A DNA stretch of 64,000 nucleotides from Pseudomonadota bacterium. Its GTDB lineage: Bacteria > Pseudomonadota > Gammaproteobacteria > Steroidobacterales > Steroidobacteraceae. The stretch is taken from the NCBI GenBank assembly GCA_023417315.1, contig JAEZFW010000024.1:5945-69944 (forward strand), in the 5' to 3' direction. The translations under genes and the position numbers were made by a program. Below the pieces are notes generated by a model, which was not told the DNA's origin, searched no databases, and worked only from the letters and a program-made list of their open reading frames with translations. Below are positions 35,896 to 43,328 of the stretch, piece after piece. The number at the start of each line of letters is the position of its first letter. Positions within the stretch are counted from its first letter, which is position 1.

Positions 35896-36921
35896 TCAGT
35901 GGTCGTGCCCGGCACTGTGCTTGCCGATCTCGGCTTTCAGGATAAAGGCGCCTTGGCTGACATAGCGCTCACCTGCCCGCAGCCCTTCGACGATCTCGGC
36001 TTTCACGTTATCTCGGCGACCCAATACGACGTCACGAGCTGCGAAGCCTTCTCTTTCTGGCACGAAGATGACCTCGCGCCCTTCCAGGCGTTGAATCGAT
36101 TCGAGCGGCACGGCAACGGCCGCCTCGGAACCGTCTCCGACGAGCACGCGCGCGGTAGCGAACTGTCCTGGCGTCGCTTGCAGCTTGCTGTTTGGATCGA
36201 GCTGGACTCGCACTCGAAGCGCTTGCGTACGCGTGTCGAGCTCCGGCACGAGGCTCAGCACGGTGCCCCGTACTTCCTGATCGCGAATCTGAACGATCGC
36301 GTCAGCGCCACTGCGAAGCCTGCCCTGGTCTTTGGAAAACGCGCGCAGCTCCGCTTGTAACGCCGAGGTATCTCCGACTCTGAAGAGAGGACTGTCCAGT
36401 GCCACGTCGCCCACGTTCGTCATACGCTCGAGTACCACGCCTGAGATGGGCGAGCGCACCTCGTAGACCGTAAGGCTTTCATTGCTCTCCACTTCTGCGA
36501 GCACATCGCCTTTCTGCACGAGACTACCGACATCCTTGAGAACGCGTTTGACCGGCCCCGGAAATCGAGCTCGCACGAGCGATTCACGACGAGGATCGAT
36601 GATCAACCGCCCGGTCAGAGTCACTGCCTCTGCAATGGGCGCTGGACCAGCTTCGGCTACTTCGATTCCATGCTCTTTCGCCGTGCCGGGATCGATACGC
36701 GCAAGATCCTCGCCTTCCTCATGGCCGTGTGCATCCGCATGGCTCGCGTGCCGTGCCTCTTCTTCGGATGCGTGCTCATTTTCTTCATGAGCGTGCTCCG
36801 TCTGGTCTGCCTGACCTGACGCACGTGGGGCTACGCCGCTCTCGTGGTCGCGCGAGCATCCATACGCGAGCGCGACGGCGAGCGCGCACAGAATCGCTTG
36901 CATCGTGTGCTGCAGAGTCAT
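35896..36921 (-). CDS. czcB: CzcB-type periplasmic adaptor, His-rich lipoprotein
   Basis: 341 residues. Signal peptide with lipobox-like AYGC (Cys22), so likely lipid-anchored. Residues 30-75 are extremely rich in His and Glu (EHAHEENEHASEEEARHAS, HADAHGHEEGED), a metal-scavenging tail. The membrane-fusion core follows: LTGRLIIDPRRESLVRARF, VLKDVGSLVQKGDVLAEVESNE (lipoyl/barrel-sandwich half), PISGVVLERMTNVGDVALDSPLF and VVLGRRDNVKAEIVEGLRAGER. It joins CzcA to CzcC. The C-terminus ends in GHDH. Start overlaps the CzcC stop (ATGA); CzcA starts 10 bases after its stop. Confidence 0.92.
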   Translation of the reverse strand: MTLQHTMQAILCALAVALAYGCSRDHESGVAPRASGQADQTEHAHEENEHASEEEARHASHADAHGHEEGEDLARIDPGTAKEHGIEVAEAGPAPIAEAVTLTGRLIIDPRRESLVRARFPGPVKRVLKDVGSLVQKGDVLAEVESNESLTVYEVRSPISGVVLERMTNVGDVALDSPLFRVGDTSALQAELRAFSKDQGRLRSGADAIVQIRDQEVRGTVLSLVPELDTRTQALRVRVQLDPNSKLQATPGQFATARVLVGDGSEAAVAVPLESIQRLEGREVIFVPEREGFAARDVVLGRRDNVKAEIVEGLRAGERYVSQGAFILKAEIGKHSAGHDH

Positions 36922-38222
36922 TGTGCGCGCTCCTGAGCGATCGATAGTTGGGCGCCCGTTAGGCGTTCGACTTCGATGCGAGTCGAGTGGTACCGCATCG
37001 CCGCGTCAAGCGCCTGTTCTTCCAAAGTCAATACTCGTTGTTGGGCGGCGCTTAGATCGCGATACGGAAAGCGTCCGATGCGATAACCGCGCTCAGTCAG
37101 CGCGAGCGCCTCACGTGCGAGCGGCAACTGCTCTGCAAAGATGCTGCGGTGTACGCGCTCGGCTTGTCGCAGCGCGTGCCAATGCGAGTAGAGCGCGCTG
37201 AGGAGCTCCAGACGACGCTCATCCCGATGATACGACACCTGCGCCAGCGTGCTCTGTGCTTCCCTGATCACAGGTGCGCTTCTTGTCAGCGCACCCAACG
37301 GAACTGAAAAGCCTACGACGAGCGCTTGCTCGTTGAGCTCCTCGAGACGCCGAACGCCAGCGCTCCATCGCCAGTCGGCTGCACCCTGCGTTCGAGCTAA
37401 CCGAAGCTGTGCTTCTCGAACGCGCTCTTCCGTGGCGTACCGTTGTAGGTCCGGCATCTGTTCGACCTGCTGCGCAAGCAGCTCGAATGATGTCGGCTCC
37501 GCGATCGCCTCCGGTAGGGCATCCACTCTTGGACGTTCGTGGGATGCGTTCCATTGCGAGGCCAACGCGAATTGCGCCGCATCTAGATCGCTTCGCGCGT
37601 TCTCGAGCGCGAGCTGCGCCGCTCGCAGATCCATGTCGGCGCTGAACCTTTCAGTCGGTGGAGATCGCGCAGCCTCCACTCTCGGGATCACGAGCTCCAG
37701 CGTGCGCGCGCTTTGCTGTGCACGTTCCTCTGCGAGCTCGACCGCGCGCTGCGCCCCGGCAACAGCGATAAACCTTCTACTCGTCTCAGCCAGCACGTCC
37801 AACGCCCGTACTTGCTGCTCAACCGTCAGGAGCTCTATGGATCGCTGAGCCTCGATGACTCGTGCAGTGCGTTTGTTGCCGCGCTCGAATAATGAGCTTA
37901 CGCCGAGCGTGATCTCAGCGGCATCACTCGCCTCGAGATCCCCACTCCCTGCGAAGTTTTCGATATCGAGTGTCATCTCGAGCGCCGGCCGCTGCTTCGC
38001 CAGTTCAACGCGCGCTCGCTGTGCTTCGAGTTGATAGTCGAATGCTTTCAGGTGCGGATGATTAGCGAACGTGGCATCGAGCGCGTCTTTCAAGGACAGC
38101 GTCCGATCATTTGGGTGCGAGCTCGTCCGGTTCTCGCCAGCAGCGAGCTGCGCATCGGCACTTGCGCTCACGAGCAGGATATAGAAGCTTGCCGCAACTG
38201 CGCGGCCGTAAACGGATGGCAT
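36918..38222 (-). CDS. czcC: CzcC-type TolC family outer membrane channel
   Basis: 434 residues from the ATG at 38222, with GGAGG 5 bases before it; the longer frame to 38306 overlaps the preceding gene. Signal peptide (1-25, SASADAQ). The long coiled-coil helices of TolC proteins are visible: SLKDALDATFANHPHLKAFDYQLEAQRARVELAKQRP, AGAQRAVELAEERAQQSARTLELV and the second copy (EERVREAQLRLARTQG, SIFAEQLPLAREALALTERGYRIG). It forms the outer-membrane exit duct of the metal efflux pump. Start follows the 129-residue gene by 55 bases; the stop overlaps CzcB. Confidence 0.9.
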   Translation of the reverse strand: MPSVYGRAVAASFYILLVSASADAQLAAGENRTSSHPNDRTLSLKDALDATFANHPHLKAFDYQLEAQRARVELAKQRPALEMTLDIENFAGSGDLEASDAAEITLGVSSLFERGNKRTARVIEAQRSIELLTVEQQVRALDVLAETSRRFIAVAGAQRAVELAEERAQQSARTLELVIPRVEAARSPPTERFSADMDLRAAQLALENARSDLDAAQFALASQWNASHERPRVDALPEAIAEPTSFELLAQQVEQMPDLQRYATEERVREAQLRLARTQGAADWRWSAGVRRLEELNEQALVVGFSVPLGALTRSAPVIREAQSTLAQVSYHRDERRLELLSALYSHWHALRQAERVHRSIFAEQLPLAREALALTERGYRIGRFPYRDLSAAQQRVLTLEEQALDAAMRYHSTRIEVERLTGAQLSIAQERAQ

Positions 38223-38277
38223 GGGAGCCTCCAACCAAGACTGAACATCACACGCCCTGACTCGGGCATGCGAACGA

Positions 38278-38667
38278 TTAGTGTTGGTGGAGGGCGGGCG
38301 GCCCACGTAGAGGTGGGCGCAGGATGTGAAGGATCGCGTGCTCGAGATCTCGTACGAGGAACTCAGGCCGGATCCGTTGCTGGGTGACGAGCGCTAGTAC
38401 CCCGACGAAGAAAGCGGCAACGACCGCCAAGTCCAGCAAGAAAGATACGACTTTCGCGAGAGTCATCTTGGGTAGGCCGATGTCCTTATCGTCGTGCTCG
38501 AACGCCTCCTCCGCATGATGGTCTGGTAAATCCATCGCGTGGAATGACACCGGCGGTTCGTTTCCATCGAAGCACAAGTGCAGATGATTGCCGGCCACCC
38601 GTGTGATGAGCAGTGCCATACATAGGACCAGCAACCACGAGCGAATGGTTTGGTGGCTAAGGAACAT
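38278..38667 (-). CDS. Small periplasmic/membrane metal-binding protein at head of czc operon
   Basis: 129 residues with an N-terminal hydrophobic segment (SWLLVLCMALLITRVAG) and a second helix (VVSFLLDLAVVAAFFVGVLALV). Between them are HLHLCFDG and DHHAEEAFEHDDKD, many His and acidic residues and a Cys, and the C-terminus ends LHQH. It has the size and location of CzcI/CnrY-like small proteins that precede czcCBA in some operons, but I cannot name the family. It probably binds metal in the periplasm and helps the pump. First gene of the operon by position. Confidence 0.6.
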   Translation of the reverse strand: MFLSHQTIRSWLLVLCMALLITRVAGNHLHLCFDGNEPPVSFHAMDLPDHHAEEAFEHDDKDIGLPKMTLAKVVSFLLDLAVVAAFFVGVLALVTQQRIRPEFLVRDLEHAILHILRPPLRGPPALHQH

Positions 38668-38782
38668 GCGCAGTCATCTTAGCAGGTTGGAGCGGAGATG
38701 GGCCCGCGACCACGCGTTCATCTAAGTCGCACTTTCGATCGGTGTCTGACTGCGAAGAAATGAGTTGCTTATGCTGCAGCGC

Positions 38783-39181
38783 TCAGCCAATAGACCGAAC
38801 GACGATCACCCAGAGCCCGAGTACTGCGAGGAAGTTGATCGTGAACACGAGACCGCGCAAGCGAATGTTCGTGGTCAGGATCTGAACGCCGCTGTGCACG
38901 ACGCGCCCGACGATGAAGATCCAGGCAAGCAGCACTGCGACCCCGCTCTGCACGCCGCTCTGGATGAGAAGCAGGCATGCGGCATAGAAGAACAGCGGCC
39001 ACTCGAATTGATTGGAAAGATTCGCGCTGATGCGAGGCTCGATAGACGCCCAGGGATTAGAGCCGTCCTCACGTTGCCCGATACCCCAGACCTTCGGCGC
39101 GCGCGCGAGCGTCAGCAGCACGTACAACAAGAACGTGAGCCCGACATGAACTGCCATCGGCAGGATCAGCGGATGCGCCAT
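38783..39181 (-). CDS. MAPEG family membrane protein
   Basis: 132 residues, four hydrophobic helices: MAVHVGLTFLLYVLLTLARA, FEWPLFFYAACLLLIQSG, VAVLLAWIFIVGRVVHSGVQ and LVFTINFLAVLGLWVIVVRSI. The signature SNLSNQFEWPLFFYA followed by GRVVHSGVQILTTNIRLRG is the bacterial MAPEG pattern (glutathione and eicosanoid metabolism proteins). The enzymatic role in bacteria is unclear. It is 6 bases downstream of the PPOX gene, and probably forms an operon with it. Confidence 0.8.
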   Translation of the reverse strand: MAHPLILPMAVHVGLTFLLYVLLTLARAPKVWGIGQREDGSNPWASIEPRISANLSNQFEWPLFFYAACLLLIQSGVQSGVAVLLAWIFIVGRVVHSGVQILTTNIRLRGLVFTINFLAVLGLWVIVVRSIG

Positions 39182-39187
39182 GATGTC

Positions 39188-39814
39188 TCAGTACAGTTCT
39201 TCCCGGTAAGCTCTCTCAAGCAACTCCTCCGTTTTCTGGACTGCTCGTTCACTGCTATCGCCGCCGAAGACAGGTGCAAGCTGCTTTGCACCGAGAGACT
39301 CACCGGGCGCATCCCACATCGACGGTTGCCATAGCTTGGATCGCACCAGAGCCTTGCCACAATGCATGAAGCACTCCTTCACTTCCACATAGGTGCAAAG
39401 CAGCGCGGGTTTGCCATTGGCTTGTAGATCGACGAGCAGGCTCGGATCTTTGTGAAGAGTTGCGATGCCCTTGACCCGCAATGTTTCACGCTGATGAGGG
39501 ACGACGAAAATCAATCCGATCTCGCCGTTGCGGAGGATGTTTCTGAAACCGAACGTCAACCGATTCCCTGGACGATCCGGAATGAGAAGATTGCCAGCAG
39601 CGTCGACTTTCACGAATCCACACGGATCTCCCTTCGGCGACACATCCACGTGCCCGTTCGCGTCGACAGTCGAAATAAACACCAATGGAGATCTGGCAAT
39701 GAACTCCTTCATCACCTCATCAAGCTGCGCTCGTATCTTCGCTCTGACATCCATCGGCGGACCGATCACCGACTCCAGCTCGCTCTCATTCCTGATGATG
39801 TGCTGCTTATCCAC
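39188..39814 (-). CDS. FMN-dependent pyridoxamine-phosphate-oxidase-like (PPOX) protein, MSMEG_1061 type
   Basis: 208 residues from GTG 39814, where AAGGAGG precedes by about 9 bases; a longer frame starts at 39847. The split beta-barrel flavin fold is shown by RSPLVFISTVDANGHVDVSPKGD, the DRPGNRLTFGFRNILRN segment (FMN phosphate contact) and GEIGLIFVVPHQRETLRVKG. The C-terminus has CTYVEVKECFMHCGKALVRSKLW. The whole matches the MSMEG_1061 family of FMN/F420-linked oxidoreductases of unknown substrate. Paired with the MAPEG gene downstream; about 100 bases after a 211-residue exported protein. Confidence 0.85.
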   Translation of the reverse strand: MDKQHIIRNESELESVIGPPMDVRAKIRAQLDEVMKEFIARSPLVFISTVDANGHVDVSPKGDPCGFVKVDAAGNLLIPDRPGNRLTFGFRNILRNGEIGLIFVVPHQRETLRVKGIATLHKDPSLLVDLQANGKPALLCTYVEVKECFMHCGKALVRSKLWQPSMWDAPGESLGAKQLAPVFGGDSSERAVQKTEELLERAYREELY

Positions 39815-39916
39815 GAGCCGCCTATCCTCCTTCTCTATCTGCACCACATGAAACTGATTCGTGCAGCCCCGCTCATCAAACCACGTCGGGTGGACTTTAA
39901 GCGATAGCTCCGCTCT

Positions 39917-40552
39917 CTACTGCCATATGCTCGTGTGCCAGGCATCGGGATTCGCAGGATCGCCGCCTTCGGTGACTCGGGCGAGCACTGTCGCGTTCGG
40001 ATGCCGCCAGTAGATGTGATAACCGCCGTCGCCGTCTCGATTGGGGCGGATGAGCATTGCCGTACTCTTTACATCTCCACGAGCCGCGTGCAGGCCGCGC
40101 CTCGACGCTTCGACGATCGCGAATGCTGCTTCCGATGCAATATCACCCTCTACACGCACTTCGTGATCCTGCGAGGACAGCTTCAGATACTTGAGGATAC
40201 TCACGTGGTCGCACCTCCACGTCTTGACTCCATACTCCCGCTCACAAAGTGCCTCGTAGGCTTCCTTGACGCCGCGATGTTCGCTGTGCGGGTGAAAGAC
40301 AACGACGCTCACGGAGCTTGTGTGCGGACATCCTGTCGGGTGAGCTTCACCCGCTTTTACTCCCGGGCTGAATGCTAACAATGGATATTGCCCGAGCAAC
40401 GACTGTGCGATTTGTTGCTGTTCGTCTTCAGGAATGGGCGCTGTCTGAGCACAGTTCGGATCAGCGGGCGTACCCGCTCGGCTCAAGGACCACATACATA
40501 TAGATGTCGATAGCAGGAGCAACCGCAAGAGCTGTGCAGCCATATCAGACAC
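39917..40552 (-). CDS. Exported protein of unknown function
   Basis: 211 residues with a signal peptide (MAAQLLRLLLLSTSICMWS; the second Met at 40543 may be the true start). The mature part has paired cysteines (DPNCAQ, TGCPHTSS, ALCEREY, TWRCDHVS), suggesting two disulphides. Landmarks: HTSSVSVVVFHPHSEHRG and ILKYLKLSSQDHEVRVEGDI and RDGDGGYHIYWRH. Family not recognised. It could lead an operon with the PPOX and MAPEG genes, with a gap of about 100 bases. Divergent from the serine hydrolase at 40720. Confidence 0.6.
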   Translation of the reverse strand: MSDMAAQLLRLLLLSTSICMWSLSRAGTPADPNCAQTAPIPEDEQQQIAQSLLGQYPLLAFSPGVKAGEAHPTGCPHTSSVSVVVFHPHSEHRGVKEAYEALCEREYGVKTWRCDHVSILKYLKLSSQDHEVRVEGDIASEAAFAIVEASRRGLHAARGDVKSTAMLIRPNRDGDGGYHIYWRHPNATVLARVTEGGDPANPDAWHTSIWQ

Positions 40553-40719
40553 CTCGTCCTTCGAAGTGATTCATTCATGTTAGCGCCAGCGGCCCGTGGG
40601 TGCCAAATGTATGATTCGGAGCGTCACTGAGCTCCACTGCAACGCGCGATTCTAGTGTTTGCACAACACGTCTGTGCAGAGGAACATCTCTGGTTAGCGG
40701 CTTAAGCCGCGGAGGGCTC

Positions 40720-42045
40720 ATGTCGCGACTCGATGGATGGAATCGCCGGCAATGTATCGCTGGTCTCGCCGCCGTCATTGCTGGCGGATCAGCGGCGCGT
40801 CCAGTGAGCGCAGCCGCTGACAAGCCACGCTGGCCCACTCTCCGGGCAACGCTCGACGCATTGATCAGCGAGCGTCGAGCTGCTGGCGTCAGTATCGCCA
40901 TCAGTTTCCATGACTCACCTCTCGCATATCTCTCCGCAGGGACTCTCGCGTTCGATACAACTTCCCCCTTTAACGCCGACAGTATTTGTCGCATCTACTC
41001 GATGACCAAGAACGTCACGCGTATTGCAACGCTGCTGCTCGCGGAAGATGGCAAGCTCACGCTTGATCAACCAGTAGCAGACGTACTGCCTGAGTTTCGT
41101 CAGTTGCGGGTGGCTGTAGACATCGAGAAGGGTCTCGCATCCCGCCCCGCAACTCGAGTGATGACGATGCGTCATCTCATCACGAATACTTCGGGCCTCG
41201 GCAACTGGACACCCAGCTCTGATAGCGGCGAGGAGTTGCATCGTCTCTACCGCGAGCGCGGCATCACTCCGGGACTCTACGGTGCAGGGCGAGCTCGTCC
41301 TGGTTATGGCGCGCAACCAGCCACTCTCGACGAGATGATCTCGCGCGTTGCCGAGATACCGCTCGCCTATGAACCGGGAACGGTTCTGCACTACTCCATC
41401 GGCTTCGATGTGATTCCACTCGTGATACAACGCATCACCGGCATGACCTACGACGCCTTCCTGCAGAAGCGACTGTTCGAGCCACTTGGAATGACGTCAA
41501 CCAGTTTCCAGGTTTCCGATGCAGGCCGCCTCACCACAAACTACGATGCGATCGAAGCCGACGTTAACTCCTCTCACAATAGTGCTGTGGGTCCAAAGTT
41601 GCCGCCGGGTTTTCGAGTCGCTGATGATCGTGCGACCAGTGAATGGTTAAGACCACCTCGTCTTATCGCCGGAGGAGCGGGACTGGTCTCTACCTCCACT
41701 GACTTCATGCGCTATGCACAGATGCTGCTGCACGATGGCATCTACGGCGGTACGCGTCTGATGAGCTTGGAAACAGCGCGACTCGCAACAGGCAATATCG
41801 ATCCGCCCGGTATCGCAGAACCAAACGAAGGTGTCGGCGCAGGCACACGGGCACTGTTGCGCTCGCCGATCATCCCTCCGGGCACCATAGGCGGTGGTGG
41901 CGCGGCGGGTACGTTGTTTTGGATGGACAAGGCGCGCGCTGGCGCAGTCGTGTTCATGACACAAGTGATGTACGGCAGCCCAGCGCGCTCTCCCTTTCAG
42001 AAGCCGCTCTTCTCGGCAATCGAGGAAGATCTGGCAACACGGTAA
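40720..42045 (+). CDS. Serine hydrolase, class C beta-lactamase-like, Tat-exported
   Basis: 441 residues. The N-terminus has an RR motif (NRRQCIAGLAAVIAGG), a Tat signal. The SxxK motif is SMTK (Ser94, Lys97), the nucleophile and base of class C-like hydrolases; the YxN box reads YSIG (Tyr with Ile then Gly instead of Asn), and the third box is GGGGAAG in place of KTG/HxG. It may be an esterase or peptidase rather than a true beta-lactamase. The C-terminal part ends in FQKPLFSAIEEDLATR. Alone in its direction; the PhnB-like gene follows after 144 bases. Confidence 0.85.
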   Translation: MSRLDGWNRRQCIAGLAAVIAGGSAARPVSAAADKPRWPTLRATLDALISERRAAGVSIAISFHDSPLAYLSAGTLAFDTTSPFNADSICRIYSMTKNVTRIATLLLAEDGKLTLDQPVADVLPEFRQLRVAVDIEKGLASRPATRVMTMRHLITNTSGLGNWTPSSDSGEELHRLYRERGITPGLYGAGRARPGYGAQPATLDEMISRVAEIPLAYEPGTVLHYSIGFDVIPLVIQRITGMTYDAFLQKRLFEPLGMTSTSFQVSDAGRLTTNYDAIEADVNSSHNSAVGPKLPPGFRVADDRATSEWLRPPRLIAGGAGLVSTSTDFMRYAQMLLHDGIYGGTRLMSLETARLATGNIDPPGIAEPNEGVGAGTRALLRSPIIPPGTIGGGGAAGTLFWMDKARAGAVVFMTQVMYGSPARSPFQKPLFSAIEEDLATR

Positions 42046-42189
42046 GTTGAGCTCACATCGCTCAAGATCGCCCAAGTGTCTCGACAATGTCGGTTTACGA
42101 GCGGCGAGTTCGTCCTTGCAGTCGGAAGATTGCACCTGTCGCAACGATTGCGATCGTCGAATCCTTCAAATGTAGTAGGAGCTGCAACC

Positions 42190-42633
42190 ATGAAAATCGT
42201 GACCAGCCTGAGCTTCCGAGGGCAATGCGCGGAGGCGTTCAAATTCTATGCAGAAGTGCTCGGTGGAAAGATTACGGCCGCTATTCCCTATGGCGACGCA
42301 CCACCCGGGATGCCGATCACTGATCCGAAGTACAAGTCCTGGCTGATGCACTGCTGGCTCGATGTCGGGGATCAGTCACTGATGGGCGCGGACATGGATG
42401 TCGGTTGGGCACCGAACATCGACAAACCGAAGAATGGCTTCGACGTCACGCTCCACACCAATTCCGTTGAAGAAGCGCGTCGATGGTTCGATCAACTCTC
42501 CGCGGGCGGCAAAGTCACCATGCCCTTTGGAGAAACGTTCTGGTCGCCGGCATTCGGTGGCTTGATCGACAAGTTCGGCGTGCCTTGGATGATCAACACC
42601 ATTCCGCAAGAAGGGTGGAAACCGAAGGGGTAG
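42190..42633 (+). CDS. PhnB-like/VOC superfamily protein
   Basis: 147 residues, AGGAG upstream of the ATG. Typical PhnB-like glyoxalase fold: an N-terminal strand TSLSFRGQCAEAFKFYAEVLGGK, PPGMPITDPKYKSWLMHCWLDVGDQSLMGADM, then EEARRWFDQLSAGGKVTMPFGETFWSPAFGGLIDKFGVPWMINTIP. The last motif (GxLxDxFGxxWxIxT) is strongly conserved in PhnB-like proteins. The family may bind metal and small hydrophobic molecules; the true role is unknown. Stands alone. Confidence 0.85.
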   Translation: MKIVTSLSFRGQCAEAFKFYAEVLGGKITAAIPYGDAPPGMPITDPKYKSWLMHCWLDVGDQSLMGADMDVGWAPNIDKPKNGFDVTLHTNSVEEARRWFDQLSAGGKVTMPFGETFWSPAFGGLIDKFGVPWMINTIPQEGWKPKG

Positions 42634-42884
42634 TTGGTCTCGTGCACGGGCTGCCGGTGTCGGGAGTCAGGATCGATTCTCCCACCGGCTGCGCCCAATT
42701 GATCCAGGTGTCTCGCGCAAGGACGACCGTGCGATCACAGTTTCATTCTCCCCGCTCTCTTCGATGCCGAATGTGCATCACGCGCAGAACTCTTGAGCCA
42801 GCCGAGACCTCTCAGTCGCTTGCGAGCAAAACCTTTCGCAAACGCCTTCTTGCATGCCGGGCCGAGCCCAACCTGTTGCACCTC
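42634..42884. other. Intergenic region without gene
   Basis: About 250 bases after the PhnB-like stop. Frames here (such as one from 42483) are out of phase with any convincing protein; a region with short repeated hexamers (GCGAGC/GCAAAC) is noted. No gene or regulatory site was recognised apart from the SoxR site at its right end. Confidence 0.3.
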
Positions 42885-42917
42885 TTGCCCTCAAGCGAAC
42901 TTGAGGTGGCACTCTGT
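42885..42917 (+). promoter_or_regulatory. SoxR-type promoter upstream of DUF2798 gene
   Basis: CCTCAAG-CGAA-CTTGAGG at 42889-42906 has perfect arms of the SoxR consensus, differing from the E. coli soxS operator only in the four central bases. It lies in the 19-base spacer between a TTGCCC (-35, 42885-42890) and CACTCT (weak -10, 42910-42915), exactly like soxS. Oxidised SoxR should activate rightward transcription. The -10 is poor, fitting an activator-dependent promoter. Confidence 0.7.
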
Positions 42918-42923
42918 GCACAT

Positions 42924-42959
42924 GAGGGCCCGGTACGTGTGCAACGCGCACCGGGCCTC
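42924..42959 (+). other. GC-rich hairpin in the leader after the SoxR promoter
   Basis: GAGGGCCCGGT (42924-42934) pairs with ACCGGGCCTC (42950-42959) with one bulged G; there is further internal pairing (GTGC with GCGC). It sits right at the expected transcription start, so it would form the 5' leader of the mRNA. No T-run follows, so it is not an obvious terminator. Confidence 0.4.
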
Positions 42960-43013
42960 GACAGGTTGATCTTCTGCCAACTTACCTATTGGCTACTACT
43001 TCGGGAGAATGAA

Positions 43014-43238
43014 ATGCGTATTCCTGCTCGTTATGCACCCGTACTCTTCGGCGCCATTCTTTCGGTGCTCATGGTGGCGATCGTATCCGCCTTCGTGCTC
43101 TTCATCAGTCGAGGCATCCACCCAGGGTTTGCCGGGCAGTGGGTCAAGAGTTGTTTAACGACATGGCCTGTCGCGTGCGTGGCTGTGACGTTGCTTGCCC
43201 CGCGCGTAAGGCAGGTTGTGAGCCGTATCACTGTATAG
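43014..43238 (+). CDS. DUF2798 small membrane protein
   Basis: 74 residues from the ATG at 43014 (GGGAG 6 bases upstream). Two transmembrane helices: PVLFGAILSVLMVAIVSAFVLF and CLTTWPVACVAVTLLA, separated by the signature GxxPGFxxxWxKS (GIHPGFAGQWVKS), ending in a basic tail. This is the DUF2798 pattern. Function unknown. It is the first gene after the SoxR-type box and hairpin, so it may belong to the redox-cycling-drug response. Convergent with the amidohydrolase. Confidence 0.85.
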   Translation: MRIPARYAPVLFGAILSVLMVAIVSAFVLFISRGIHPGFAGQWVKSCLTTWPVACVAVTLLAPRVRQVVSRITV

Positions 43239-43328
43239 ACGTGGTGACACCAATCGCGAAACAGGCTCTCGACAAGGAGGCAAGTGAGACACCGGGAGGA
43301 GTGCCCCAACACCTCATCGTGCGCGACG

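Noticed and set aside
42483..43238. Long frame extending the DUF2798 gene to the left
   Set aside because: It begins inside the PhnB-like gene, crosses the SoxR promoter and hairpin, and only the last 74 residues look like protein.
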